Source of the DNA: Streptococcus ratti FA-1 = DSM 20564
Lineage (GTDB): Bacteria > Bacillota > Bacilli > Lactobacillales > Streptococcaceae
Assembly (NCBI RefSeq): GCF_000286075.1
Contig: NZ_AJTZ01000005.1
Location: forward strand, 620,001-684,000
DNA: 64,000 nt
Direction: 5' to 3'
Positions 25,049 to 35,130 of this stretch are shown in pieces (position 1 is the first letter of the stretch; each line of letters opens with the position of its first letter). Below the pieces are notes generated by a model, which searched no databases, was not told where the DNA came from, and saw only the letters and a list, made by a program, of their open reading frames with translations. The translations under genes and the position numbers were made by a program.

Positions 25049-25897
25049 TTAATGGGCAAGCAGTCCTAATTTTTCAAAGGCATTAAAAAGCCCGTCCTCT
25101 TCAACATCGTCTGTTACCATATCAGCCATGGCTAAAATTTCAGGTCCGCCATTGCCCATGGAGACCCCTATTTCACAATATTCCAGCATCGGAATATCAA
25201 CTTTGGCATCGCCAAAAGCAATAGTGTCTTTTCTATCGGCTTTTAAATGCTGTAAGAGAGCATCAATAGCATGAGCCTTGGTGATATTTTTGACTCCTAA
25301 ATCACCAAATAAGGCTGCTTCGCCGCGGCCGCCCCAGGTTCCCACCTTTAAATCCGGAAAGGCCTTTTGCGCATCTAGGTAATCTTGATAAGAATCAAGC
25401 ACGAAGCTGATTTTATTGAGATCATCGCGGTAAAGATTAGCACCGTAAACCAAACCGTGCATGACATCATCGACTTCCTGATCTTCAACTTCAGCTGAGG
25501 TTTTCCCTTTGCACATGGCATAAATCTTTAAAGTCTCACGCGCCCGCTCTCTGAAATGCTCACTAGCAAAGAGACCATTATTGCTTTCCAAATAGAATTC
25601 TAAGCCACGCTCATACAGCCAATCAACAGCCGCCTTTGCATCTTCTGGAGAAATCAGCTGATGCATAATTACTTGACCATCATGTTCGACATAAGAACCA
25701 TTACCGCCAATCATACCATCTAGGCCGATGTCCCAAAGTTCCGGCTGCATTTCTGCCCGGCTGCGTCCCGTTGAAACAAATACCAGATGTCCATTTTGAC
25801 GCGCTTTGCGGATAGCTCTTATTGCTGACTGCGGGATGCGGTTGTTATAATCCACCAGAGTCCCGTCCACATCTAAAAAAATAATTTTCTTGCTCAT
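25049..25897 (-). CDS. HAD-superfamily (Cof-type) phosphatase
   Basis: The 282-residue protein has motif I FLDVDGTLV, motif II VSTGRS, and the late GDAKVDIPMLEY, the Cof-type IIB HAD layout with a cap between them. Such enzymes dephosphorylate sugar phosphates or flavin intermediates; the substrate cannot be assigned. AGGAG lies before the ATG. It is a single gene between the marR operon and the AI-2E gene. Confidence 0.88.
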   Translation of the reverse strand: MSKKIIFLDVDGTLVDYNNRIPQSAIRAIRKARQNGHLVFVSTGRSRAEMQPELWDIGLDGMIGGNGSYVEHDGQVIMHQLISPEDAKAAVDWLYERGLEFYLESNNGLFASEHFRERARETLKIYAMCKGKTSAEVEDQEVDDVMHGLVYGANLYRDDLNKISFVLDSYQDYLDAQKAFPDLKVGTWGGRGEAALFGDLGVKNITKAHAIDALLQHLKADRKDTIAFGDAKVDIPMLEYCEIGVSMGNGGPEILAMADMVTDDVEEDGLFNAFEKLGLLAH

Positions 25898-26003
25898 GTA
25901 TCTGCTCCTAACGATGTTCTAGTTTTATTATAAATGATGCTGTTTGTAAAAGGATAGTGTCATTCTCTTAATATCTGATACTATCGTACTATCTTAAAAG
26001 AAT

Positions 26004-26036
26004 GATAAAACGCCAAGGCTTTTAACTGCCCTGGCG
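26004..26036 (-). terminator. Terminator of the AI-2E family gene
   Basis: On the minus strand CGCCAGGGC and GCCTTGGCG form a stem followed by TTTTATC. The upstream arm lies within the last codons of the gene and the loop contains its stop. Confidence 0.8.
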
Positions 26037-27146
26037 TTGGTTTTGAGCTTGTTTTTTATAAACATGATCTTTAATAATTTGATAAAGGCTGGCTAAAATA
26101 GGTACTGCCATCAGCATACCAACAAGACCTGCCAAAGCACCGCCAATAGTGATAGCTAAGAGTACCCACATAGACGGCAGACCGATAGAGCCGCCGACAA
26201 CCCTTGGGTAAATAACATTGCCTTCAAATTGCTGCAGCAAAACAAGAAAGACTACAAAGACAACTGCTTGTGAGAAGGATTGTGTTAAAATTAAAATAGT
26301 TCCAATAGTGACACCGATATAAGCACCAACAACAGGGATTAAAGCTGTAAAAGCAATTAAAACACCAATTGTTGCTGCATAAGGCAAGCCAAGAAGCATC
26401 ATACCGATAGCTGACAGGGTTCCTAAAATCATGGCTTCTAGGGTCTGACCAACAAAGAAACCATGAAAACGACTGTGCAAAATCCCCACAAGGTAGTGAA
26501 CCGTCCCAGCATATTTACCAAGATAAGTATCGATTAAAAGATTAAACTGGCGGCCTAATTTTTCTTTATTTGCTAAAACATACATTGAAAAAATGATGCT
26601 GACAAAAATTGAGATCAGAGTTGATGCTATCGAGGTGACTGAAGCTAATACATTCGTCAAAACACTCAAAAATTGATTTAAAATTTGCCGACTGTAATTA
26701 GAGATAAGCTTGCTAAGCTGCGCATCACCTCCTGAAACTTCTAAAATTTTAGAAACCCACTTATTATGCTGAACTTCATTAATAATGCTTTGGATATCTT
26801 TAGGATTGATGGACAGTAAAGACTTAAGGCTGGCAATTAAATCTGGCAAGACAATGGTAAAAATAAGAGTAACAACCAAAACAAAAGTTGCATAGGCTAA
26901 AATCATTGTTAGAGGACGCTTAGCCTTCAAAAGACGCTGCGATGTTATGAACTTATCATAAAGTTTTTCATAAGCACTCATAACAATATTAACAATATAG
27001 CCAATAGCTGCCCCTGTTAAAAAGGGAGACAGAGCAGCTACAAAAGTATTCAATAAATTAGCTCCCGCTGACCAGTTTGCCACAATAGCATAGCAAATAA
27101 CAAAAACTAGGACAGGATAAGCAATATAGGATTTTTTAATTTTCAT
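26022..27146 (-). CDS. AI-2E family (TqsA/PerM-like) membrane protein
   Basis: A 374-residue polytopic membrane protein with about seven to eight hydrophobic segments and the family stretch VGILIAFTALIPVVGAYIG followed by QQFEGNVIYPRVVG. Members have been linked to autoinducer-2 export, permease or Na+(Li+)/H+ antiport roles, so a transport role is likely but the substrate open. No Shine-Dalgarno precedes the ATG, and a TATAAT lies only 7 nt upstream of it, so the mRNA may be leaderless. It has its own terminator. Confidence 0.85.
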   Translation of the reverse strand: MKIKKSYIAYPVLVFVICYAIVANWSAGANLLNTFVAALSPFLTGAAIGYIVNIVMSAYEKLYDKFITSQRLLKAKRPLTMILAYATFVLVVTLIFTIVLPDLIASLKSLLSINPKDIQSIINEVQHNKWVSKILEVSGGDAQLSKLISNYSRQILNQFLSVLTNVLASVTSIASTLISIFVSIIFSMYVLANKEKLGRQFNLLIDTYLGKYAGTVHYLVGILHSRFHGFFVGQTLEAMILGTLSAIGMMLLGLPYAATIGVLIAFTALIPVVGAYIGVTIGTILILTQSFSQAVVFVVFLVLLQQFEGNVIYPRVVGGSIGLPSMWVLLAITIGGALAGLVGMLMAVPILASLYQIIKDHVYKKQAQNQRQGS

Positions 27147-27153
27147 AAATGTT

Positions 27154-27159
27154 ATTATA
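27154..27159 (-). promoter_or_regulatory. -10 element seven nucleotides before the AI-2E start codon
   Basis: The minus strand reads TATAAT then 7 nt then ATG, placing +1 at or next to the start codon. No clear -35 was found, so this is tentative. Confidence 0.4.
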
Positions 27160-27190
27160 CACTAAATTAGCCTTAAAAAGATAGGAAATG

Positions 27191-27230
27191 CCTAAAAAAA
27201 CAGATTATGGCAAATCTGTTTTTTTTTAGG
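27191..27230. terminator. Terminator of the phospho-beta-glucosidase operon
   Basis: CCTAAAAAAACAGATT and AATCTGTTTTTTTTAGG form a long stem around a short loop, with T-runs on both strands. It lies directly after the bgl stop on the minus strand. Confidence 0.85.
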
Positions 27231-27236
27231 TTTAAA

Positions 27237-28673
<1,437 letters not shown>

Positions 28674-28715
28674 TTACTTCTCCTTTTATGAGTTATTTTG
28701 GATTCTAATTATCCA

Positions 28716-29324
28716 TCAGTGCGCTTCTTCCTTGATATATACTTTTTTATCTTGAACCGGATCGGTAACAGACAAAAGGTCAAAGCGATTTTTTTCATAG
28801 GTAAATTTCAAAATAGCACAGTTGGTCATGCGAATACGCGGATAATCAGCGATGACTTGACGGTAAAATTGAGCAATGGCAGCTCCATGACTGACTATAA
28901 GAAGAGTTGAGGGTTCTTTTTCAGCCTCCAATAACTGCCGAATCGTTTTTTCCATGCGGCACCGAACATCTAGATACGATTCACCGCCATAAGTTACAAA
29001 ATAATCACCATAGCCAATATCACCCTGCAAAGGAGGATTAAGATACTCCTGCTGGCCTTCAAAGGCGCCAAAATCTTGTTCTTTCAAACCTTTCAGCCGT
29101 ACATAATCAGTTCGTCCGCTGGCTAGTTCAGCCGTGTCACAGGCTCGTTCCTGCGTGGAAGTATAAATACTATCAAAGACAACACCCTTTTGATCAAAAT
29201 AATGTTTTGCAGCTTTGGCTTGTTCAATTCCCAGCTCAGTCAGCGGCGAATCACTGGCGCCTTGAATACGTTGCTGCACATTGAAGCGTGTTTGCCCATG
29301 CCGCATTAAATAAAATGTTCGCAC
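28716..29324 (-). CDS. Histidine phosphatase family (phosphoglycerate mutase-like) protein, copy 2
   Basis: The 202-residue protein has the catalytic LMRHGQTRFN near the N-terminus, SDSPLTELGIEQA, and the second His in LIVSHGAAI. It is a paralogue of the next gene upstream (29341-29937). The longest frame begins at a TTG overlapping that gene's stop, but a GTG at 29324 gives the same distance to RHG as the paralogue and follows AAAGGAG by 11 nt, so it is preferred. Substrate unknown; a role with the adjacent phospho-beta-glucosidase is only guilt by location. Confidence 0.85.
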   Translation of the reverse strand: MRTFYLMRHGQTRFNVQQRIQGASDSPLTELGIEQAKAAKHYFDQKGVVFDSIYTSTQERACDTAELASGRTDYVRLKGLKEQDFGAFEGQQEYLNPPLQGDIGYGDYFVTYGGESYLDVRCRMEKTIRQLLEAEKEPSTLLIVSHGAAIAQFYRQVIADYPRIRMTNCAILKFTYEKNRFDLLSVTDPVQDKKVYIKEEAH

Positions 29325-29340
29325 TGAAATAGAATCTCCT

Positions 29341-29937
29341 TTATAAATCAATTTTTTGATTGGTCAGCGGATCGATGAGGCTGACTAAGTTCAGCTCGCC
29401 GTCGGAATAATCAAATTGACAGATAGCACAATTCCCCAAACGAAAGCCCTGCGGAAGCTCCTGCCCAAGCTTTAAAACGAGACCGTAAAGAGCCGCTCCG
29501 TGGCTAACCATCAGATTTGTCTGTACTTGCTCCTTGGCAAGTATTTCTATAATGGTGTCATAAACACGTTTGCCAACTTGATAAATATCCTCGCCGCCAT
29601 AGGGCACCAGTAAATCCTCAAATGAGTTGCTGCCCGGTCTGAATTTAGGCAGCAGCAGTTCAGGCTGGGCTTCAAAGATACCAAAATTCATTTCTTTTAG
29701 CCCCTTTAACTGCTGATAGGGAAGGTCGGTAATGACTTTCAAAGTATCCGTTGCTCGTTCTTGTGTTGAAGAATAGGCTCTGTCAAATAAAATTCCCTGC
29801 CTTTGAAAATAATCTCTTGCTTGCTGTGCCTGTTCAATTCCTGTTTCAGTCAGGGGAGAATCACACCACCCCTGAACGCGTTTTTGTTTGTTAAATAAAG
29901 TTTCTCCATGGCGCATGAGATAAAGCGTCTGAGCCAT
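29341..29937 (-). CDS. Histidine phosphatase family (phosphoglycerate mutase-like) protein, copy 1
   Basis: A 198-residue protein with LMRHGETLFN, CDSPLTETGIEQA, STQERATDT and MVSHGAALYG in the order of the branch-1 histidine phosphatases. It is a tandem duplicate of the following gene: the central STQERA(T/C)DT and LKGLKE segments are shared. It is too divergent from glycolytic phosphoglycerate mutase to be that enzyme; a broad-specificity phosphatase is likely. The ATG has AAGGAG, which overlaps the end of the GH1 pseudogene. Confidence 0.87.
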   Translation of the reverse strand: MAQTLYLMRHGETLFNKQKRVQGWCDSPLTETGIEQAQQARDYFQRQGILFDRAYSSTQERATDTLKVITDLPYQQLKGLKEMNFGIFEAQPELLLPKFRPGSNSFEDLLVPYGGEDIYQVGKRVYDTIIEILAKEQVQTNLMVSHGAALYGLVLKLGQELPQGFRLGNCAICQFDYSDGELNLVSLIDPLTNQKIDL

Positions 29938-29950
29938 TCTTACACTCCTT

Positions 29951-30166
29951 TTAATCCTGTTTGTTCAATAAATTGGCACCGTTGCTTGCAACCAATTCCT
30001 TATAATAAAAGAAAGAATCCTTGCGCGAACGATTAAGGGTCCCCTTATCCTTTATCATCTGCGTCTACATAAATAAAACCACAGCGTTTGGACATTTCTG
30101 ATATTGATGCGGAGATATGGTCGGTACAGAGCCCCACAAAAATCCTTTCGGAAACTGTTTGGTCAA
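29951..30166 (-). pseudogene. Collapsed GH1 6-phospho-beta-glucosidase
   Basis: The minus strand keeps a start region (GGAGG, then TTG) coding [11 protein letters not shown], the GH1 N-terminus. About 20 codons later, in another frame, come KRCGFIYVDADDKG, then after a further frameshift GTLNRSRKDSFFYYKELVAS and NGA, matching the C-terminus of the intact enzyme at 27237-28673 ([11 protein letters not shown]... and VIASNG). So more than 1.2 kb of the middle is gone and at least one frameshift remains. No ORF longer than about 35 codons is left. Confidence 0.85.
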
Positions 30167-30271
30167 TAGCAAGTACCTCCTGTTATCATAATCATTGTTA
30201 TTATAACAGTTAGAAAACTGCATTTCCTCTATAATCCTTAGATATACTGATACTATCCTATGATTAGAGAC

Positions 30272-30655
30272 TTACACAGTGATTTCGATCTGACAGTCTT
30301 CAATTCCCAAAACACAGGATTCATAATAACCGTCACCTGTTGTCCGCGGTCCGCTTAAAACGGGATAACCATCGCTTTGAAGCCGTCTCGTCAGCTCATC
30401 AACTTTTTCTTTACTGCCTGTACTGACTGCAAAATGAATCAATCCCAAACGTTCCTGCGGCAGTTTTTTCTTAACAATAGCTTCCTTGCTCATAATTTCT
30501 AAGCGCGCCCCGTCATCAAAAGATAAAAAGTAAGATTTAAAACCTTTCTTTTTATTGTGGTAAAGTTCATTTGACCGAGCCTGGAAATATTTCTCAAAAA
30601 AATGACGCACCGCTTCTAAATCATCGACATAGATCGCTACATGCTCTATCTTCAT
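30272..30655 (-). CDS. VOC (glyoxalase/dioxygenase) superfamily protein
   Basis: A 127-residue single-domain protein: IEHVAIYVDDLEAVRHFFEKYF, then LIHFAVSTGSKEKVDEL, and a final EDCQIEITV. The beta-alpha-beta-beta-beta pattern and the metal-ligand-like His and Glu positions fit the glyoxalase fold. Activity and substrate cannot be set from sequence. GGAGGG lies before the ATG; it follows the UbiB-like gene on the same strand by 28 nt. Confidence 0.85.
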   Translation of the reverse strand: MKIEHVAIYVDDLEAVRHFFEKYFQARSNELYHNKKKGFKSYFLSFDDGARLEIMSKEAIVKKKLPQERLGLIHFAVSTGSKEKVDELTRRLQSDGYPVLSGPRTTGDGYYESCVLGIEDCQIEITV

Positions 30656-30683
30656 CCTAACCCTCCTAAGTCTTTATTCAATG

Positions 30684-32258
30684 CTAACGGCGGCTTTTAA
30701 CTATCCAAATCATTTCTAAAATCAAAACAAGCATGGCAAGAACCAGCAAAAAGACTGACAAAGACTGCATTTCTGTATTGAGGCTAAATAAGCCCGCAGA
30801 AAGCATTAAAGCTAAGAAAATCAGACTAAATATTAGACGATTGGCAATGCTGTTGACTGTTTTGACACGGTTAGCGTAGTCATAAAAGTCGTGATTGATT
30901 AAAATACGGCCGTTTAGCACCTGTTCCAGCAGCTGATTTATCCGCCTTGGAACATTTTTGCCATTTTTTAAAAGATAAAACAATTCAATCAGCAAGGCCT
31001 CTTTGTTGAGAGCCTGTTTCAGCAGATCAGGCCCCATATTTTCGAGGAAATAATTCTTTGCTAAAGTCATCAAATCAATATTAGGTGCCAAATTTCGGAA
31101 AATCCCTTCAATCTGCAGCGAAGCCTTTTCCAAAATAACGATTTGTGATGGCGCTTTTAGGTGATTTTTAAGGAAAATATCAACTAAATCCTGCAAGAAA
31201 TCGGTAATGGATAAATCTCCCAAATCAAGACTGGAATATTTGGCCAGCATGCGCTCAACATCCTGACTCAGCTCCATCTTATTGATAGAGGTATCAAAAC
31301 TGGTAATGTCAAGAACAGCTCTGGTCATACCATCCACGTCTTGAGCTGTAAAACTATAGAGAATATCATTTAGAGAAGACCGCATGGTATCTTCTAACCG
31401 TCCGGTAATCCCGAAATCAATAAAGTAAATCTGCCCTTCATGAATCAAAAGATTTCCCGGATGGGGATCTCCATGAAAACACCCGTCCTTGAAGACTTGT
31501 TTGATAAAAGAGAGCATCAGTTTTCGGCCGATATCCTCTAAATCATAGCCGGCCTTGAGCAAATCTTCATAATGGTTGATAGGAATTCCGGAGACATATT
31601 CTTCAACAATCATATGCCGGGTCGTGTAATCTGAAAAAACTGCAGGCACAGCAACACACTTAATCCCTTGATTGAGTTCAGCAAAATCCAGCATGGCCTG
31701 CGCTTCATTGCGAAAATCAATTTCAAGAATCAGACTGTCCTTTAACTGGTATAAGACATCTGTCACATTAACCATGGGAATAAAGGCAGACGGAATTCTG
31801 CTAGACAAGCGAATCAAGAGACTGATATCTTCTTCTATAACATCCGCCAAATGCGGTCTTTGGATTTTTATCACAACTTCCTGACCGGAATAAAGCTTGG
31901 CCAGATGCGTCTGAGCAACGGAACCGCTGGCCAAAGGCTCATCTGAAACCCACTGAAAGACCCTATCAATCGGTTCTTTAAGCTCTGCTTGAATAGCAGA
32001 CATAACAACATCTTTAGACAGGGGCTGCACATCGCTTTGCAGCTTACTCAATTCTTTAATATAAGCTTCCGGCAACAAATCACTTCTAGTGGACAAAATC
32101 TGACCAATTTTGACAAAACTCGAGCCCAGTTTTTCAAAGGCCTGACGCAGTTTTTGCGGTGCTGTTAGGTCATCAAGCGGCTTTCTTTTATCCTTAAGTG
32201 CTGTTAGGCCGACAGAACTAAACACAGCAACTATTTCTCTTAAACGCTTAGTTGACAT
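30684..32258 (-). CDS. ABC1/UbiB (AarF) family atypical kinase
   Basis: The 524-residue protein has the UbiB signatures: KIGQILSTRSDLLPEAYIKE (KxGQ motif), an Ala-rich-type nucleotide loop SGSVAQTHLA, the VIKIQRP lysine, FHGDPHPGNLLI (catalytic) and FIDFGITGRL (metal-binding DFG), and two C-terminal transmembrane helices (about 470-520). In ubiquinone producers it supports quinone synthesis. Streptococci generally make no ubiquinone, so the role here is open; lipid-related ATPase activity is the family guess. It is 20 nt after a phasin-like gene. Confidence 0.9.
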   Translation of the reverse strand: MSTKRLREIVAVFSSVGLTALKDKRKPLDDLTAPQKLRQAFEKLGSSFVKIGQILSTRSDLLPEAYIKELSKLQSDVQPLSKDVVMSAIQAELKEPIDRVFQWVSDEPLASGSVAQTHLAKLYSGQEVVIKIQRPHLADVIEEDISLLIRLSSRIPSAFIPMVNVTDVLYQLKDSLILEIDFRNEAQAMLDFAELNQGIKCVAVPAVFSDYTTRHMIVEEYVSGIPINHYEDLLKAGYDLEDIGRKLMLSFIKQVFKDGCFHGDPHPGNLLIHEGQIYFIDFGITGRLEDTMRSSLNDILYSFTAQDVDGMTRAVLDITSFDTSINKMELSQDVERMLAKYSSLDLGDLSITDFLQDLVDIFLKNHLKAPSQIVILEKASLQIEGIFRNLAPNIDLMTLAKNYFLENMGPDLLKQALNKEALLIELFYLLKNGKNVPRRINQLLEQVLNGRILINHDFYDYANRVKTVNSIANRLIFSLIFLALMLSAGLFSLNTEMQSLSVFLLVLAMLVLILEMIWIVKSRR

Positions 32259-32278
32259 AAAATTTCCCTTGCCTGAAA

Positions 32279-32563
32279 CTACTTGTCAGATGACTGCTGC
32301 AAAAGAGCATCCAGTTTTGCCTCCAAACGAGAAACATCTTCCTTGGTTGCGTACTGCACACTTTGTGTTTTGGCATTGACCTTATCCATAACTTCCTGAG
32401 CTTCTGCCTGACTCTTGCGCTTTAATTCAGACTGCAATTCCTTGCCCTCATCCACAGTGATGCGGCCTTTTTCAACCAATTCCTTAATGAAACTGTTTGC
32501 CTTTTCATAAGTCATCGAAGTCAAACCGATACCAGCCAATAAAATTTTTTTCAATTCATCCAT
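32279..32563 (-). CDS. Small phasin-like coiled-coil protein
   Basis: A 94-residue protein with an N-terminal hydrophobic patch (LKKILLAGIGLTSMTYEKAN) and charged heptad-like helices after residue 35, resembling small phasin-type proteins commonly encoded next to UbiB/AarF genes in Firmicutes. Function unknown; a membrane- or lipid-surface role with UbiB is inferred from location. The 5' region holds a GCCGCA-AGA-TGCGGC hairpin (32591-32605) upstream of AGGAGG. Confidence 0.75.
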   Translation of the reverse strand: MDELKKILLAGIGLTSMTYEKANSFIKELVEKGRITVDEGKELQSELKRKSQAEAQEVMDKVNAKTQSVQYATKEDVSRLEAKLDALLQQSSDK

Positions 32564-32708
32564 CGTAAGTCCTCCTTAATAATAGAGCTTGCCGCAAGAT
32601 GCGGCTTATTTAGTTATACCTTTATCTTACTACTTTTTGTGAAAAATATGGGAATTTTTCCAAATTTTTCAGGATATTTTAGAAATTTAATTGTTAAAGA
32701 TAAACAAT

Positions 32709-32743
32709 AAAAAACTGCAGAACGACTAAATTTCTGCAGTTTT
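32709..32743 (-). terminator. Terminator of the SGNH hydrolase gene
   Basis: AAAACTGCAGAA and TTCTGCAGTTTT are perfect 12-bp arms with a 9-nt loop; the minus strand continues into T-rich sequence. Confidence 0.85.
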
Positions 32744-32768
32744 AATATTGTCTTTTGAGCGGTTATTT

Positions 32769-33416
32769 TTACAGCTCTCTCCTTAAAGCAGCTGCTATTT
32801 TAGCATAGCCATCCTGACTTAAATGCAGCCCATCAATGGTATTATGCTCTGCCAAATTTCCGCTATCATCTAAAAGTAAAGGATACAAATCAATATATTC
32901 AGCACCTGCCAAAACCTGCAGGTCTTGATTTAACTGCTGTACAGCAGCGTTGTTTCTGATCTTCACCTTTGCAGCATACTGTTCTCCTTCATTGACCGGC
33001 AAAACAGACAAGAGGTAAATCTTAGTAAAAATATTATGACTGCGAATCTGCGCTATCATATCGGCAATTCTGCTGGCAATAGCTGATAAGGCATAGCCTC
33101 TGCCGATATCATTGATGCCAATCATTAAAAAGACCTTGGCCGGATTTAAGTCCAGCACCTGCTCTTGCAGATGCTCCAAAAGCCAGACAGAATCAGTGCC
33201 GGCAATCCCTCTGTTAATCAGCGGCTTCTCACGGCCCAGATATTTTTTCAAAGGGAAAAATTCGGTGATTGAATCACCAGTAAAAACAATCCCCTCTGCA
33301 GATTCCTGCGGATTAGATTTTTGGAAAGAACGCAGCCGCTCCATCTGATAGCTATCTAATTTAGCACTGCCCTTTTCCTTGGAACGCTGAGCAGAAGTTT
33401 CCAGCCCATCTAACAT
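32769..33416 (-). CDS. SGNH/GDSL-type hydrolase
   Basis: The 215-residue protein has block I FTGDSITEFFP with the nucleophile Ser, block III GINDIGRG, and block V DGLHLSQDGYAKIA with the Asp-His pair. It probably deacylates a lipid, sugar or peptidoglycan ester; no signal peptide is seen, so it may be cytosolic. The frame is open to 33449, but AGGGGG lies 6 nt before the ATG at 33416, which is chosen. It lies downstream of a Cof-type phosphatase gene on the same strand. Confidence 0.88.
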   Translation of the reverse strand: MLDGLETSAQRSKEKGSAKLDSYQMERLRSFQKSNPQESAEGIVFTGDSITEFFPLKKYLGREKPLINRGIAGTDSVWLLEHLQEQVLDLNPAKVFLMIGINDIGRGYALSAIASRIADMIAQIRSHNIFTKIYLLSVLPVNEGEQYAAKVKIRNNAAVQQLNQDLQVLAGAEYIDLYPLLLDDSGNLAEHNTIDGLHLSQDGYAKIAAALRREL

Positions 33417-33489
33417 GTTTAGCCCCCTTAGTCTCATTGTAGACAACAAACAGCAAGATTAAGTCTAAAACCTATCGCTGTGCTTTGTC

Positions 33490-34299
33490 TTAAACCTTCT
33501 CCAAATAATGTTCAATCGTTTCCAGTACACCAGAAGCATCATTTGATCCTGCCTGATAGCGAGCAGCCGCTTTGGCCTCTTTTGAAGCGTCATCCATGGC
33601 ATAAGAATACTTAGCCAATTTTAGCATTTCAACATCATTGCCGCTGTCTCCAAAGACCATCAGATTATCTCTCGTATAATTCCAGCGCTTTAGCAATTGC
33701 TCAAGAGCCCAGCCTTTATGCAGACCTTTTGTGATGACATCAATGCAGCCAAAACCGCTGCTGGTGCTTACCAGACAATCATTGGTTTTAAATGTATCAA
33801 TAGCCTGCATCACCTGCGTCACAGCTTCTTCTTCAACCTTCAGAGTTAATTTGAAGAAGCGCTCGTGAGGAAGCGGAAGCAATTCCTCAACAAGTTCTAA
33901 GTTAGGCAGAAAAGGCAAAAGCCATTCGATGATATCATGGGGAACATCTCTGCGCAAATAAGCTTTCTCCTCACCTGCCAAAGAAATGACAGCTTCAGGG
34001 TATTTTTTCTCAACAAAATGTATCAAATGAGCAATGTCTTCTCTTTTTTGAAAAACTTCAATCAAGGGCTCATCTTTATGAACGATATTAGCACCATTTT
34101 CACCGACAAAGGTCAGCTGCTTATGGCAATCGGGAAATTGATCTCTCAGCTGCCGATACTGATTTCCGCTCGCTACAACAAAGCGAATATCCTTTTCCTG
34201 CAGCTGCTTTAACAGCTTTTGGAAGCGCTCATGGTCATATTGACCCTGCGAATTTAAAAAAGTACCATCCATATCAGTCGCAATTACTTTTACTGTCAT
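33490..34299 (-). CDS. HAD-superfamily (Cof-type) phosphatase
   Basis: The 269-residue protein has motif I ATDMDGTFL, motif II VVASGNQYRQL, and the C-terminal MVFGDSGNDVEML metal-binding loop, with a type IIB cap between. It is not closely similar to the other Cof-type gene at 25049-25897. Broad sugar-phosphate phosphatases of this family are numerous, and the substrate is open. AAGGAG precedes the start. It lies 48 nt after the Nudix gene and may be cotranscribed. Confidence 0.88.
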   Translation of the reverse strand: MTVKVIATDMDGTFLNSQGQYDHERFQKLLKQLQEKDIRFVVASGNQYRQLRDQFPDCHKQLTFVGENGANIVHKDEPLIEVFQKREDIAHLIHFVEKKYPEAVISLAGEEKAYLRRDVPHDIIEWLLPFLPNLELVEELLPLPHERFFKLTLKVEEEAVTQVMQAIDTFKTNDCLVSTSSGFGCIDVITKGLHKGWALEQLLKRWNYTRDNLMVFGDSGNDVEMLKLAKYSYAMDDASKEAKAAARYQAGSNDASGVLETIEHYLEKV

Positions 34300-34347
34300 T
34301 TTAACTCCTTAATCATTCATTTCATAAAACAGCGGATCAGAAACCTG

Positions 34348-34848
34348 CTATTCCAAACCAAATAGTATTTTCAGCTCCGTCACATTGGCAGGCAGAACAT
34401 TCTCCTTCTCCAGAAAATCCGCTAAGTCTTCCGGAGCCACCCACACATGACCGTCTGTCTCCCCTTTTTGATAACTGACGCTGTTCTTGTCAGCATCGGT
34501 CCTAGCCAAATAATGGTCAAAGTGGGAATGGTACTGAGGATCGCTGTATTGAAAAAGAAGCTGCAGGCGCCCAGTCTCCAGACCTGTCTCCTCTTTTAAT
34601 TCCCGTCGGACAGCCGTTTCTGAATCCTCACCCTGTAAAACCGAGCCACCGGCAGTCGCCTCATAATAGCCCGGAAAAATTTCCTTTTCAGAAGAGCGAT
34701 GCATAAAAAGCACCGCATTGTCCTCATGTAAAAGCAAAACCTCAACTACCAAGTGAAAGTCATCTGCTGTTGAGAACGTCTCACGTACAATAGACTTTCC
34801 CGGAATCCGCTGCCGATTTTCATCATAGGCATCCCAAAGTTCTGTCAT
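34348..34848 (-). CDS. Nudix hydrolase
   Basis: A 166-residue protein with the Nudix box GSVLQGEDSETAVRRELKEE plus TG (about residues 69-91), all key Glu residues present. The upstream ATAGGS-like segment (YYEATAGG) and the N-terminal ELWDAYDENRQRIPG resemble isopentenyl-diphosphate isomerase-like Nudix proteins, but such streptococcal proteins are usually of unknown specificity. A promoter with TTGAAT and TATAAT lies upstream. Confidence 0.87.
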   Translation of the reverse strand: MTELWDAYDENRQRIPGKSIVRETFSTADDFHLVVEVLLLHEDNAVLFMHRSSEKEIFPGYYEATAGGSVLQGEDSETAVRRELKEETGLETGRLQLLFQYSDPQYHSHFDHYLARTDADKNSVSYQKGETDGHVWVAPEDLADFLEKENVLPANVTELKILFGLE

Positions 34849-34879
34849 AAGCGCATCTTCCTCACTTGCAGTTTCTTTT

Positions 34880-34909
34880 ATTATATCCCTAAAGATGATG
34901 AAAATTCAA
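34880..34909 (-). promoter_or_regulatory. Promoter of the Nudix gene
   Basis: On the minus strand TTGAAT (34904-34909), 18 nt, then TATAAT (34880-34885), 32 nt before the start codon. Confidence 0.6.
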
Positions 34910-35130
34910 GTTTTTTCTTAGCTGTCCCTCGTCTGTAAATATAGTATGCGACCCCTCAACTGCGGCCATAAATACTCTCGGCTCAAAAGCCTAAATTTTT
35001 TTCGCCAGTTTGTTGACTGTTCCTCAGTGTTTTACACTATATATTTTCCCCTTATTTATAACACCGATTCTAAAGCTGTCAAAAGAATTTTCAGAAAAGC
35101 TCGACGACTGTTATTTTATTTTATAAAAAA
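34910..35130. other. Intergenic stretch without a recognisable gene
   Basis: Between the Nudix promoter and the terminator-like element there is AT-rich sequence. A 70-codon plus-strand frame crosses it but has no ribosome site, no family features and runs through the IS-end-like element, so I do not call a gene. Confidence 0.5.
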
